Shown one piece after another: positions 12,513 through 24,605 of a stretch of DNA of 64,000 nucleotides (positions within the stretch are counted from its first letter, which is position 1; each line of letters starts with the position of its first letter). The stretch is from Cryptomeria japonica (Eukaryota > Streptophyta > Pinopsida > Cupressales > Cupressaceae), in the NCBI RefSeq assembly GCF_030272615.1, contig NC_081408.1, forward strand, positions 308,956,450 to 309,020,449. Reading direction: 5' to 3'. A program made the translations under genes and the position numbers. The notes beneath the pieces were generated by a model. That model was given only the letters and a program-made list of their open reading frames with translations, ran no database searches and was not told where the DNA came from.

Positions 12513-13703
12513 TGTAAAGTGGAAAATTGGATCCTAATGGTTCCCCACCTAGGAGAGAGAAAGGAAACCACTAGGATGATTTTCACTTGGGAGGTACTTT
12601 ACATTCAAAAGAGGGGTTGAATCCATTAGATCCAAATCCAAGGGTAATAAGGATGTTAATACCAAGTATATTGCAAGGGTTAGAATGCAATTTGTCCTCT
12701 TTTGTAAATAGATATATTGACTTGTTTACTATGTAGAAAAGGGAAACAAAATGGATGAAATAAGGAGCTACCGGTTCATGATCGTGTTGTAACTTTGGAT
12801 CTAAGATATTTAGAATGATATGAATATGCCCTGCAAATTTGGAGAAAAGTCACCAGGACCGAGTTGAAAGTGTACTTGGTCCTCCAAAAAATTCATGTGT
12901 CAAAAAGGGTTTTTTTGTCTTTGCAAATGTAGCCCAAACCTGCAATTACAATTGCACATTTGCAACCTACACATAGAAAAGAAGCGAAGAAGGGTTGTGG
13001 ATAGGGGTTTGCCTCAGTCAAACCCCAGTTGAGGAATCAACCTTGAAAGAAAGTAATTACAAATGCTTAAATGTAAATGATAGAAATGTATACCTTGTAG
13101 ATTTGCAATTTGTTGATGATGGTTGCTTTGCTTCTTGAATGTAATCACAAATTTTGTATGAAATGGTCTGTAACATGACAAAACCCTAACACACACACAC
13201 ATGCTTTCAAATGAATGTTGTAATGTTGCTCTAATGGATGAATGGAGAAGACACGTGAAGAAGAGAACTTGATGGATGCTTGGAGACTTGAATGCTTGAT
13301 GACGATAATGGAGACCTTCCGCTTGAATTTCCCTTATTCTCCTTATCCTTGTATATCAAAATGAGAGGACTAAATCCCTTTTTATACTAGCCTAGGAGAA
13401 TTAATTTTCATCTCACTGAAGGCTGACATAGATTTATTTGAATCTCGAAGAGAAAACTAGGTTCAAGGGCTGGATGGACTCATCTTAGGTCCACCTTAAG
13501 AGGGAGGACAAGGGTTCCATGCCCTTTTCTTGCCCTATTTTGTTGCCTAGACAGGGTCCTAAGGTGATATTAGGGTTGAAATGAGAGGAGACTCAGAATG
13601 ATGATGTAGAGAGGGATCTCAATTGAACAGGGAGATGCAGTCATGAAGGTGAGGGCCTAAAATGTGGTCAAAATTGCAAGGGTCACAATTCTATGATGCT
13701 ACA
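12513..13703 (-). repeat. LARD 5' LTR (right copy)
   Basis: Homologous to 6,940-8,113 from tgtaaagtggaaaattggat to gatgctaca. The CAGGGGC hairpin seen in the left LTR is degraded here (acaagggttccatgccctt, near 13,508). Confidence 0.88.
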
Positions 13704-14728
13704 TGCATATACAACTCTAACATGATCATAAGAACAAGATACTCCAGCAGAATAAATAACATCACATCAATTAACATTCCCTAGGGTATCTCAATGACAT
13801 TACTTAACACTAAGAACATAAGAATCGTGAACACATTCTACTTTAATCCAATTACCAACTATATTTTAGGTTCATTTTAAAAGCACCATTTCCAAATGTT
13901 CCTAACCTATCCTATGAATAATCATTCATTTTCCAAGGAATAACATTTCTAAAACATAATCTTTCCTCATACTCTAATTCATACATAACTAATACAATAT
14001 TCCTATTTCAAGTCAAAAGAAACACATATTACTATTCCAATGAAATCATTTATTTAACCATGAATCTTAATCTCTAATTACATGAATAACGAGTATCCAA
14101 GATATATCATATGTCCAACAAGGTTTACAACAACATCCTCTATCAACAGAATCATAATCATAATTTATTACATCTATAGCATATTACACATGAATACAAT
14201 ATCCTCTTACATTAAGATACATAGTTCCAATCTGCAATTAAGACTGTCCCATGATACATATTACAATAATGTCTTCCAACTAATTCAAAAGTACACAATA
14301 TCTACTCCAAGAAATCATGAATAAGTTGAAGAGGTAAAGAATCCACATCCACACACACAAGAATTCAACAAAGAATATCCCAATGGAAGAAGGAATCAAA
14401 CCACCTGACCATGTGGAACTAATAAGGAACCATCTCCATGCTACGAAGAATGACACAAGGTCCCACACACACACTAGACCTAGGCTGACACCTACCAACC
14501 AAAGGACATAACATAACAATAACCACAACTAGAAAAAACCACATGAACAATGATCCAATTCACATCACATGGCTTAAATCAAAAGCATAAAACTCCCAGA
14601 GGCCAATCAACAAACATGGCATAAGGAACAAGGACACATGTAAGGAAGAGTGTCATCACATGCTATCCTCACATAGAAGGAAGAACTACAAGATCTCCAC
14701 ATGTTACCCCTGATAGTCATGTAGAACT
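13704..14728. other. Spacer without recognised gene
   Basis: AT-rich sequence with short open frames in several frames and no recognised domain or repeat pair. It is older DNA into which the LARD-like element (left) and the copia element (right) inserted. Confidence 0.5.
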
Positions 14729-15920
14729 TGTTGGCAATATGCTAGATTTGGTTAAGTGTTGTCATTGATGTCAACGTTGTATCCTGGTTGGACCTATCCC
14801 GGTTAGACTTGGTGTTTGTCTTGGTTTTGGCTGTGATTTTGATCCAATATGATCAAATCCTTGGATTTGGTTTTGGATGGTTAGTCGAGATGGCTTATGA
14901 TTGTCATATTCTATTGGTTCATGATTTGGTGCTCTGAAAGCTATTGCTTATGTTCCTAGTTGGTATTTCCTAGTACCAATTAGCGATATTTGATGATTTG
15001 GTTAAGTGATTTTGGTCCGAATTATGGTAATTATTTCTAACATGTTGAAGGTGATTCTTGGTCATGTTCTAATTGTTTGGTGGCTTCACATTGGCTAGTG
15101 TGATGATATGGTGGTCCTATTTGGATCCAGTTATATATTATGTGTTATTGCACTAAGGGTTTCTACCAGTTGGTGAAACGTGTTGGAGATTGATCTTAGC
15201 ATGATTTTCGATGGATGTAATTGTTTGGGAATTTGAATTAGGTCCATGCTATGTAATGTAAATCATAATATTGGTCTGGTGATATTGTGTAATGTAATTA
15301 TGGGTTTATAGGTTTAGGGTTTAGTCGACCTTATCATTAAGGTTGATGATTAGTATTTATAGGTGACTTATTCATGTAATTTGGGTATGGTATGGTATCA
15401 ATGGTTATGTACACATTATCAAGAAAGGTTTATGTGTGAACAGCGATATATCATTTAGCAGAAGGTTGTAAAGGATTTGGTGTTGCATGGAAGAAATTTG
15501 TGCTTAACTGGAACTGTATCAAGCATTAGGAGATGCTACTTCCATAGTTCATTCTTTTCGGATTGTAGCCTGATGTTTTTGTAAGTTAGTGAGACTTTCT
15601 TTTGTGATGAGCAGTGCACTCTAGGTGGTTGGCCTGATTGCAAGTACAATCCCCATTGTAATTATTTCACATACTAATGTAGAAGTATTATATGATTGTG
15701 GGTAGGGTTTCCCACTGTGGTTTTTCCCTTTACTGGATTTTCCACATCAAAAATAGTGGTATTGTGTGTACTATTATTTCATGCTTTATCTGTTATTGTG
15801 TTGGTTTATTTGTGCTCTGATATAAAGGTTATAATCTACATTAATTGTTATACTTGTGAGAAAACTGATTCACAAACCCCCACCCTCTCAATTTTCTCCC
15901 GGTATCGGAACTGTCTAACA
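14729..15920 (+). repeat. E1 5' LTR
   Basis: It starts tgttggcaatatgc and ends gtctaaca, directly before the PBS. Near its end, 15,715-15,750, is the copia U5 signature gtggtttttccc...ggattttccac. Confidence 0.93.
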
Positions 15921-15922
15921 AT

Positions 15923-15936
15923 TGGTATCAGAGCTC
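15923..15936 (+). promoter_or_regulatory. E1 primer binding site (initiator tRNA-Met)
   Basis: tggtatcagagctc lies two bases after the 5' LTR and is complementary to the initiator tRNA-Met 3' end. Confidence 0.92.
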
Positions 15937-15976
15937 TTGGTCCTCTCTACAAAATCTTAACGACTTGAGGGATCTG

Positions 15977-16888
15977 ATGGCATCAACATTCAATTCTACA
16001 TTTAATCCCTACCAGAAGGAAAGTCCCAAATTTGTTGGTACAAATTATAAAATATGGAAGGAGCGAATGAAGATTCATTTTAGTAGTCTTGGAGCTGAAG
16101 TTTGGGAGATAGTGGAGAAAGGGTATATACCTCATGATCTTAATTCTGGAACACCAGCACCTGCTGATGAACAGAAGAGAGCTGAAAATGATGTTAGAGA
16201 AAAAGAAGCATTGCTAAGTGCCCTATTTGATGAGAAGCTATTGAATGTCATAGAGTTGGAGAATGCAAAGTAGATCTAGCTAAAGCTTGAAACTCTTTAT
16301 GAAGGTGACCAAGTAGTAAAGATTGCAAAACTTGAAGGTTTCTGAATGAGATATGAAAGTTTGAAGATGGAAGAAGATGAGAAGATAATTTCTTTCATGG
16401 ATAGAGAGAATGAGATTGTCATGACAATCAAATGTTGTGGTGGATCAATTAATGAGGATGAGGTTGTGTCAAATATTCTGAGAGTTCTACCTCTAGATTA
16501 CAAGATGAAGGCTACTGCAATTAATGAATTTCAGACAATGTCAAGTACCCATGTTATCAAAGATACATTACTTGGGAAATTGACTAGTTTTGAGCTTGAG
16601 GAACTTGGAGATTAGAGTACTACTAAGATAGAAACTGCATTTAAAGAATCTGCCTCCGGTAAGCAGAAAATAGATTGGAAGGAGTTATATGCTAAATATT
16701 TGGAAGACATTGAGAGAGAAGGCAGAGAGCTTGAAGGGTTGGAAGCCCTAATTACAAGAAGAATCCCTAAAGGACCGGTTGGAAGTAAGTATGAAGGAAA
16801 AGTATCTTTTAAATAAATTTCATGTAATGAGGTTGGTAATTTTTCTTCTAGATGTCCTAAAAGAGTTGTTAGGAATCATGAAATATTT
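15977..16888 (+). pseudogene. E1 gag (broken)
   Basis: I start at ATG 15,977 (MASTFNSTFNPYQ), 42 bases after the PBS. The N-terminal part has the copia gag pattern KFVGTNYKIWKERMKIHF (UBN2/DUF4219-like). The frame stays the same to the protease region but is broken by stops, for example at 16,273 and 16,615, and by stops near 16,345 and 16,815. Near 16,825-16,860 the nucleocapsid zinc knuckle survives only in part (CNEVGNFSSRCPKR; the first Cys and the His are lost). It would form the capsid that packages element RNA. Confidence 0.85.
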
Positions 16889-18395
16889 GTGAGGAATTAT
16901 AAGCCTAATTCAGAATATCAGAGCAGACCTAGATTTGAAAGGAATAAGGATAAATCATGTTACTATGCTAGTGATGATGATTTTGGTATTACTGATGATG
17001 ATTTTGGTATTACTGATGATGAACTTGTAAGTGGATCTGGCAATGGAAGCTCCGGTAAATATTTGGTCTTTATTGCTATCAAGGATGATTCTCTGAAACT
17101 TGTCATTGATACAACTCATACTGAGGAGAAGTCTTTAGCTACTAAAATTGAAGAGAAGGATGAATGGGTTATAGACAATGGTTTCTCACATCATATGACC
17201 GATGACAAGAGGAAATTATTAACTCTAGAAGAATTTGATGGCAGACTAGTTAGATTTGGAGACAACAAGGCATGCAAGATCAAAGGAAAAGGAACAATAT
17301 CCCTGGATGGTAAGACTAATACTGACAATGTTAATTATGTTGAAGGATTGAAGCATAATCTTTTGAGTGTAGGTCAAATGGTGGATAAAGGATTTCATTT
17401 GCAATTTAAAGATGGAAAATGAAATATTATCAATAGATTTGGATTGGAGATTGCATCCGGAACTCAGATCAAAGGAAACATCTTTCATCTGAACTCCAGT
17501 GAAAAGGCTTGCTTGATTGCTCATATTGATGAAAGTTGGTTATGGTATAAGAGGATATGTCATGTAAACTTTGATTGCATAGTAAAGATCAGTTCAACAA
17601 AAGTTGTCAAAGATTTGCCCAATATTGCTAAACCATATAATCCGGTATGTAGAGAATGTCAAATGGGTAAGCAAGTTAGAACTTCCTTCAAAAGCATACA
17701 TTATAGATCTAATAAAATTCTTGATCTTATTCATACTGATCTGCATGGACCGAAAAGGACTACAAGTTTTCAAGGTGATAGATACTTTATGTTGCTTATT
17801 GATGATTATTCTAGAATGATGTGGGTTGCATTTTTGAAAGAAAAATATGAAGCTCTTGAGAAATTCAAAATTTTCAAATCTATGGTTAAGATAGAAACAG
17901 GATTGAAGATAAAATGTTTAATATCAGATCAAGGTGGTGAGTTTACATTTGGTGAGTTCAACAACTTTTGTGAAAAGAATGGAATCAGAAGACAATTTTA
18001 TGCACTTAGAACCCCACAGTAGAATGAAATAGTGGAAAGGAAGAACAAAAATATCTTAGATGCTGCAAGGACAATGATAATGGAAGCCAAATTGCCTAAT
18101 ATCTACTAGAGAGAAGTTGTTAATATTGCGATATACTTTCAACAAAATACACATAAAAGGTGATACTGGTAAGACTCCTTGTGAATTATGGTTTGTTCAT
18201 ACTCCCACTATCAAATATTTCAAAAAATTTGGAAGTAAATGCTACATTAAAAGAGATGATGCATTAGGAAAAATTAATCCTAGAAGTGATGAAGGAATAT
18301 TTCTAGGTTATTCTACTAAGAGCAAAGCATATAGATTTTATAGAAAAAGGTTGAATAGGATAATGGAAAGCATAAATGTCACAATGGATGAGTAA
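16889..18395 (+). pseudogene. E1 protease and integrase (broken)
   Basis: Same frame as gag up to 18,022. The protease active site reads WVIDNGFSHHMT, where copia elements normally have DSG, so the catalytic triplet is altered. The integrase follows: a pre-integrase finger-like part (HVNFDCIVK, CRECQMGK), then the DDE core with HTDLHGP, DDYSRMMWVAFLKEK and DQGGEF. A TAG at 18,020 breaks the sequence just before the expected catalytic Glu region (NEIVERKN follows the stop). A frame change leads to 18,117-18,395 with LGYSTKSKAYRFY, the usual end of the integrase domain. A 21-bp coding duplication near 16,975-17,020 repeats DDDFGIT. Confidence 0.9.
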
Positions 18396-18599
18396 GCTAA
18401 TAATCAGATCAAATCATATGACTATGGATCAGAAGATGAATTTGTCAATCAGAACTGACAGTGCAAGAATCTGCTCAGAGCATAGATCCAATTGCTCTGG
18501 TAACATTAGAAAATTCCATAGTGACTATTGAAGAGCATAAATAATCAAAAAGCCATGACAATCCTAAGCCTCCTAGGTATGTGAAGCTAAATCATTTTG

Positions 18600-20210
18600 A
18601 AGATCAGATCATTGCAGATAAAAGGAAAGGTGTGATGCCAAGAAGAAGGTTGCTGAAGAGGTATGTTTAATTTCTCAAATTGAACCGAAATCTTTTATTG
18701 AAGAAAGTAAAGATGAGATTTGGATGAAAGCAATGGAAGAGGAACTAGATCAGATAGAAAAGAATAAGACTTGGGAATTGGTTACTAGGCCTAAAGATAA
18801 GAATTTTATTGGAACTAAATGGGTTTTCAGGAATAAATTAAATGAGGAAGGTCGAGTTGTGAGAAATAAAGCTAGATTGGTTTGCAAAGGTTATTCACAA
18901 GGAGTTGACTATGATGAAACTTATGCTTCGGTTGCAAGAATTGAAGTGGTAAGACTATTTCTTGTCTATGCTTCACACAAGAACTACAAGGTATATCAGG
19001 TGGATGTTATATGTCCATTTCTGAATGGAGATCTTGAATAAGAAGTCTACACTGAGCATCCTAATGGATTTTCTTTATCAGAAGACAAAGACATGGTTTG
19101 CAGATTGAAGAAAGCTTTATTTGGATTTAAACAAGCCCCTAGAGCATGGTATGCTAGATTGGACAAATATCTTTCTAAGCCTGGTTTTAGAAAAGCTAAT
19201 GCTGATAGTAACTTATATTATAAGATTGAGAATGACGACATTTGGATCATTGAAGTCTTTGTGGATGATAATATTTTTGGTGGAGAAGAAAGTCTATGCA
19301 TGAAATTTGCTAATGATATGAAGAATGAATTTGAAATATCATGATTGGAGAGATCAAATTTTTCTTAGGTTTGCAGATTACTCAGACCGATAAAGGTATT
19401 TTCATTTGTCAAACTAAGTATGTGAAGGAATTGCTTGATAAATTCAAACTTAAAAAATCTAAACCTATTGGTACTGCTATGATAACTGATTACAAATTGT
19501 CAGAGGATGATGAAACTCCTAGAATTAATCCAAGTAGATACAAATCAATGGTTGGTGGATTGTTGTATTTAACTTAGACTAGACCTGATATAATGAATTC
19601 TATTTGTATTGCTTCTATATTTCAGTCAGATCCTATAGAAACTCATGATATTGTTGTTAAAAGCATATTAAGATATTTGGCAAGTACAACAGATTATGGG
19701 TTATGGTATCCAAAGGATGATGATTTCAAACTATGTGCCTATATAGACTCTAATTAGGGAGGAGATGTGGATGACTAGAAAAGCACTGCAGGTGGTGCAT
19801 TCTTTCTTGGGAAGAAATTGGTTTCGTGGCTTAGCAAGAAACAATCATGCACTTCATTATCTACTGTTGAAGCTGAATATGTAGTTGTTGCAACTAACTG
19901 TACTCAAATTTTATGGATGAAACCAATGTTGAAAGATATAAGGGTAAGTTATGATGAGCTTATTGTTATTCACTATGATAATATTGTTGCTATTGATATG
20001 TTAAATAATCCGGTATTTCATTCCAAACCAAAACACATTTCTATAAGGTATAATTTCTTGAAGGAAAAGGTTGAAGCAAAGGAAGTCAGATTGGTTTATT
20101 TGCCTACTAAGGAGCAGATTGCAAATATTCTAACAAATCCATTGCCTAGAGATACTTTTGAATATCTCAGAGATCAGTTGGGGGTCACCACCCCTCTGGA
20201 AGAGACTTAG
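18600..20210 (+). pseudogene. E1 reverse transcriptase and RNase H (broken)
   Basis: RT pieces are 18,724-19,041 (WKAMEEE-like start, GTKWVFRNKLNEEG, ARLVCKGYSQ), 19,093-19,344 (LKKALFGFKQAPRAWY) and 19,341-19,577 (FLGLQI, ending in MVGGLLYLT). The catalytic box reads FVDDN where YVDDI is usual. RNase H is 19,818-20,210 with VSWLSKKQSC and STVEAEYV. The pieces use two frames and are separated by TAG stops, several of which sit where CAG would be expected (near 19,039, 19,575 and 19,756). Together these domains would copy element RNA into DNA; they cannot here. Confidence 0.92.
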
Positions 20211-20354
20211 AGATGCAAGGTTGCAACAATCTGATGAGCCTATCAGACATACTTTCTAATCTGGGTTGATGAGATGATGTTGTTGATCAGGGGGAGTAGT
20301 TAGTTTTTCGGTTCACTATTTTTGTTTGGTGGTACCTGTCCTTTGTCATTTATG

Positions 20355-20537
20355 TCAAAGGGGGAGATGGTGTTTATGTGAAAAATAGTTTATCTTTGTG
20401 GAGATGGTGTTCATGTGTTCTTCAGTTAACCAAAGGGGGAATTATATTTCAGATTAGTCTTTGGGAGATTGTAGGCATTCCTTGGCACTTGGATGTTTTT
20501 CACATTCAATGTTGACATCAATGCCAAAGGGGGAGAT
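20355..20537 (+). promoter_or_regulatory. E1 polypurine tracts (three)
   Basis: tcaaagggggagat (about 20,355), ccaaagggggaatt (about 20,430) and gccaaagggggagat (20,523-20,537) occur in the 327 bp between the RNase H stop and the 3' LTR. The last directly abuts the LTR and is the functional candidate; the others are reiterated tracts. Confidence 0.8.
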
Positions 20538-21763
20538 TTTTAGAAATATATTGGATTTGGTTAAGTTTTTTCATTAATGTCAACACTAATCTTGGTTGGA
20601 TATGGTTCTACTACCTAGTTGGACCTATCCCGGTTGGACTTGGTGTTTGTCTTGGTTTTGGCTGTGATTCTGATTTGGTATGCTCGGATCCTTAGATTTG
20701 GTTTTGGTTGGTTAGTCAGGATGGCTATATGATTTTCATATTCTATTGGTTCATGATTTGGTACTCTGGAAGCTATCGCTTATGTTCCTGATTGATATTT
20801 CCTGGTACTGGTTAGCTTTACCAGTTAGCGATATTTGATGATTTGGTTAAGTGATTTTGGTCCGGCTTATGGGAATGATTTCTAACATGTTGAAGGTTCT
20901 TCTTAATTGTTTTCTAATTATTTGGTGGCTTCACATTGGCTAGCGTGATGATATGGTGGTCCTATTTGGATCTGGTTATATATTTTGTGTTATTGCACTA
21001 AGGGTTTCTACTGGTTGGTGAAATGTGTTAGAGATTGGTCTTAGCATGATTTCCAATGGATGTAATTGTTTGGTAATTTGAATTAGGTCCATGCTATGTA
21101 ATGTAAATCATAATATTGGTCTGGTGATATCGTGTAATGTAATTATGGGTTTATAGGTTTAGGGTTTAGCCGACCTTATCATTATGGTTGATGATCTATA
21201 TTTATAGGTGACTTATTCATGTAATTTGGGTATGATATGGTATTGATGGTTATGTCTACATTATCAGGAAATTTTTATGTGAAAAAAATGATATATCATT
21301 TAGCAGAAGGTTGTAAAGGATTTGGTGTTATAGGGCAGACGTCTGTGCTTAACCAGAACTGTATCAAGTATAAGGAGATGCTACTTCCACAGTTCATTCT
21401 TTATGGATTATAATCCAATGTTTTTGTAAGCCAGTGAGACTTTCTTTTGTGATGAGATGTGCACTCTAGGCAATTGGTCTAATTGCAAGTGTAATCCCCA
21501 TTGTAATTATTTCACATACTGTTGCAGAAGTATTATCTAATTGTGGGTAGGGTTTCCCACTATGGTTTTTCCCTTTACTGGGTTTTCCATGTCAAAAATA
21601 TTGGTGTTTTGTATACTATGCTTTCATGCTTTATCTTTTATTATGTTAGTTTCTTTGTGCTCTAGTATAAAGGTTATAATTTTCTTTAACTTTTATACTT
21701 GTGAGAAAACCGATTCACCCCCCACCCCTCTCAGTTTTCTCTTTGTATCAGAATTGTCTAACA
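20538..21763 (+). repeat. E1 3' LTR
   Basis: Homologous to 14,729-15,920 along its length, ending gtctaaca. It carries the same U5 signature near 21,560-21,600. Many point differences from the 5' LTR indicate an old insertion. Confidence 0.93.
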
Positions 21764-23088
21764 AAACTAACTCAACCTATGAGAGAATCAAGGAAGTTTG
21801 ATTCACTGTCTCCATGGCCTTCCCAAGCTCATCTCAAGTCTCCACTCTAGCGTTATGAGATGGGGCACCAAAACCAATTTATTATCTTGTTTAGATGAAT
21901 CCTAATTACCCAGCCCATTTAAATTAATTATTAAGGTTATCACTTATTTAAGCAATAAAACTTTCAATTTGTTCTTGGTGGTCTAGACCCCAAGCATCCT
22001 TACAGCGAACCTCTTGGTAGCCTATCTCTCAAAACCCCGATCATCACATGAAAGCCCACTCCCCCTAACCATGTTCCAAGACCTTATAGTAACAACAATA
22101 CAACAACAAAGAGGCTCATTCAAACCGACATAATAACACTCATTTATGAGTATTCAAATCTGAATCAATAACCAAAATGCCATAATGCTAAACACATAAA
22201 GTAATCAAGATCCTCATGTGAAACCAATAATCATGAGCAAGACATGATCCTTCTTTCTCAACCATACGTAATAAATTCCTCCACAACAAGGCAAATCCAT
22301 CTCGCTGGAGCCACAAAAATACTCAAATATCCATCTCATAACAGTATATCAGCTCCAGAAAACACAATGAATCAAAAACAATCTCTGATACAAACACAAA
22401 TTCGAAAAAAAAATCAACTTAGAAGGCGAAAAATATAACAAAACCATAAACAAAGAAGTTTGGTACATTTGCATATTTAAACAACACGTTCACCAAATGA
22501 TTCAGTGCATATGCAAAATTAAACACTACCTTTACACATAAGTTTAGTGCATGTGATAATCAATACAATGCATTTATGCATTAAACTAACGCTTATAGAG
22601 GACATAATGGCACATATACACCACTTTATGGTGCATTCACACCACCAAATAGTGCATTCAAACAATAGAATAACACATACAATAAATATACCAATGCCTA
22701 TATAATATAGTTTAGTACGTTTGTCCAGTCGTGTAGCGTATTTGCTTTCCAATTTAGTGCATATAGGGCAGAGAGTAAAATACTTACAAATGGAAGTAAG
22801 ATTTTACGATCAAGTCCAAAAATACCTTAAGTTCGTAAAACAACATCAAATCTAGTCCAAAAAGGGAGCAATACACATTATAATCCAAGGAACTACCTAA
22901 TTAAACAAATAATAGAACCAAGGCATAGCAAATTCTTTTTTTATCATAGCAAAACATCTCTCAGCAGACACACAGAGACGACAAACTCCCAACAACTAAA
23001 AATGGTATGGAAAAAAAAATCCATAGAGAACAAGGCCTCTCACCAGAATAAATAGACTAACAAACTTCAGAGATACAAACCCAGTCCA
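21764..23088. other. Spacer without recognised gene; loose repeats at 22,450-22,770
   Basis: Continuation of the DNA that hosts E1 (resumes after aaact). No coding region recognised. Between about 22,450 and 22,770 variants of ttagtgcat recur every 20-45 bases, giving a degenerate minus-strand frame with repeated CTI/CAI words. It ends at gtcca, the likely left target duplication of E0. Confidence 0.45.
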
Positions 23089-23968
23089 TGTTGGAGTCCA
23101 AGAACACTGAGAGGGGGGAGGGGGGTAAATCAGTGTTCTGTTGGTTATCTTATTTTTAACCAAATCCACTTATTAATCGATATGCATAAAAGAAAGTAAC
23201 AACAAGTGATATTAATGAAACCACATGAATCAACGCCATCACATAGATATATATGTGGAAAAAATCAAAGAGGAAAAACCACGGTGGGATTGGTGACCCA
23301 CAATATCTATCCATTGGCCAACTAAATAAATATTACAATAGGGGCCTACACATGTAGAAAGGCACACTACTCATCACAAAAGGAGCCTCACTGACTATAG
23401 ATCCAACGTACTGGATTATAAACAAAAACTGAACACAAAATTTGCATTTGCTATGCTGGATGAGTTTCGGTTAAAGAACTGTCTGTACTGGTTATACTAT
23501 AACCTCCCTTACTGGTAACTTAGATCACTTCCCAAACCTCTAGACAAATAATCAAGAATGATTACAGATCCTTACATACGCATTCTCTCGATCAATATCT
23601 TGCTCACATAACATTACATAACCTATCATATCCTTAAAATGACCTAACCCGGATGACTTATATACCCATTTACATGAATAAACACAAATACCTTATGTTC
23701 GCTTACAATTGTATTACAAATGATAAGACACATGTCAGCCCAAACAAAATATAAAGATGAAATAATATGATTGTTTCCGCTTACACTTGCCGGATCAATC
23801 TCCTATGTCGGCCTTAGAATACCAGTTCCAAGTTTGTTGGTTACATGCCTGTTGGTTCCCTGAATGCTGGTGAAGAGAATGTTGGTTACCTTGATTTCTA
23901 AATCTCCCATGAAGTGTGTTGCCATCAATGACAACACCTATAACCCAAATGAGTGTCAATTGCCAACA
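23089..23968 (-). repeat. E0 3' LTR (880 bp)
   Basis: TG at 23,089 (tgttggagtccaagaacac) and CA at 23,968 (attgccaaca), next to a purine tract on the minus strand. The copia U5 signature (minus strand GTGGTTTTTCC...TTCCACAT) is at about 23,253-23,290. Confidence 0.88.
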
Positions 23969-24150
23969 ATCTCCCCCTTTGGCATTGATGGCAACACTCA
24001 TGTGAAATATGGATCATTGAAGTGTTGTACCAGTTCCTATCCAAAATCTGATCTCCCAAAATTGATCTCAGAAGATTGCTCCCCTTGAGCTATACATTAC
24101 TTCTTATGTCCCTTGACATTTTTCACACCCACCTCTCCCCCTTTGATAGC
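23969..24150 (-). promoter_or_regulatory. E0 polypurine tracts
   Basis: Minus-strand CCAAAGGGGGAGAT abuts the 3' LTR (23,969-23,982). A second tract, TCAAAGGGGGAGAG, lies at about 24,133-24,147. Reiterated tracts match the pattern in E1 and C1. Confidence 0.8.
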
Positions 24151-24605
24151 AATGCCAAAGGTCGGGGCAAAAAAAATAAGAAATCAATGAAATTTTGTAC
24201 AAAGCACAGTTGTGAATACTGAATCTAAATGTACTTAAAAATACCTAGATAAGCACCCTTCAAAAATATCGAATAAGTATCCCAGCAGGATTTTAAAGTT
24301 CCCAAAATTGATACAAACCCATTCAGAATGTAAGCTTGCAATTCTTTTTCTATTAGGGTTGTCGGTGTGGGCATATTCATTTGGTCCTTACATTCTCACT
24401 TATGAAGTAACAAAGTATTAAGTTGAGGACTTACCAAACCTCTCAATTCCCTGGCTCATTAGATTAATTTGTCCTTTTCCTTCTCCAAGTCTAAAATTTC
24501 TGACACTTAAAGAAAAATTTGACCATCAACAAAGCTGGTCAATGATTCAGTACCATCAAAAGTGACTACAAGTTGTCCTAACTTGTCCTTATCTGCCTTT
24601 ATTTT
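24150..24605 (-). pseudogene. E0 ORF2, C-terminal fragment
   Basis: Minus-strand continuation of E0 ORF2 after the G1 insertion. The frame that leaves 41,261 continues here when one copy of the TSD atttt is removed, giving a Lys/Asp/Leu-rich stretch (KADKDKLGQLVVTFDG). Stops within it are TAA, TAG or TGA in positions one transition from CAA, CAG or CGA. The exact end is uncertain; a TGA lies close to the second purine tract. No known domain. The C-terminal part of C1 ORF2 is similar in general character only. Confidence 0.6.

Larger units (their letters stand above)
6940..13703 (-). mobile_element. Pol-less LTR retrotransposon (LARD-like) with decayed gag
   Basis: Direct repeats 6,940-8,113 and 12,513-13,703 (about 1.17-1.19 kb, TG...CA ends) flank a 4.4-kb interior. 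The minus orientation is supported by a decayed gag frame on the minus strand and by a PBS-like TGGTGAGCCCAAC (minus strand, 12,497-12,509) three bases inside the right LTR. No protease, RT or integrase was seen, so it would need enzymes from another element. Flanks are cacat and tgcat, only 3 of 5 matching, so a target duplication is not established. The gag zinc-finger type (CxxC...HxxxxC with FHQ) points to a Ty3/gypsy source. Confidence 0.8.
14729..21763 (+). mobile_element. Ty1/copia retrotransposon E1, complete but inactive
   Basis: LTRs of 1,192 bp (14,729-15,920) and 1,226 bp (20,538-21,763) bound an interior with PBS, gag, protease, integrase, RT, RNase H and PPT in copia order (integrase before RT). 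Flanks are gaact and aaact, a 5-bp target duplication with one mismatch. Stops, frameshifts and altered catalytic residues show it is dead. The 3' LTR starts TT instead of TG. Three PPT-like aaaggggga tracts precede the 3' LTR, a feature described for Sirevirus-type copia elements; exact lineage placement would need an RT tree. Confidence 0.95.

Noticed and set aside
6940-13703. 5-bp target duplication for the LARD-like element
   Set aside because: cacat and tgcat match at only three positions; the LTR pair is clear but the duplication is not.
15923-15936. tRNA-Met gene fragment
   Set aside because: Only the 12-16 bases complementary to the tRNA 3' end are present, placed next to an LTR; it is a primer binding site, as are the other matches.
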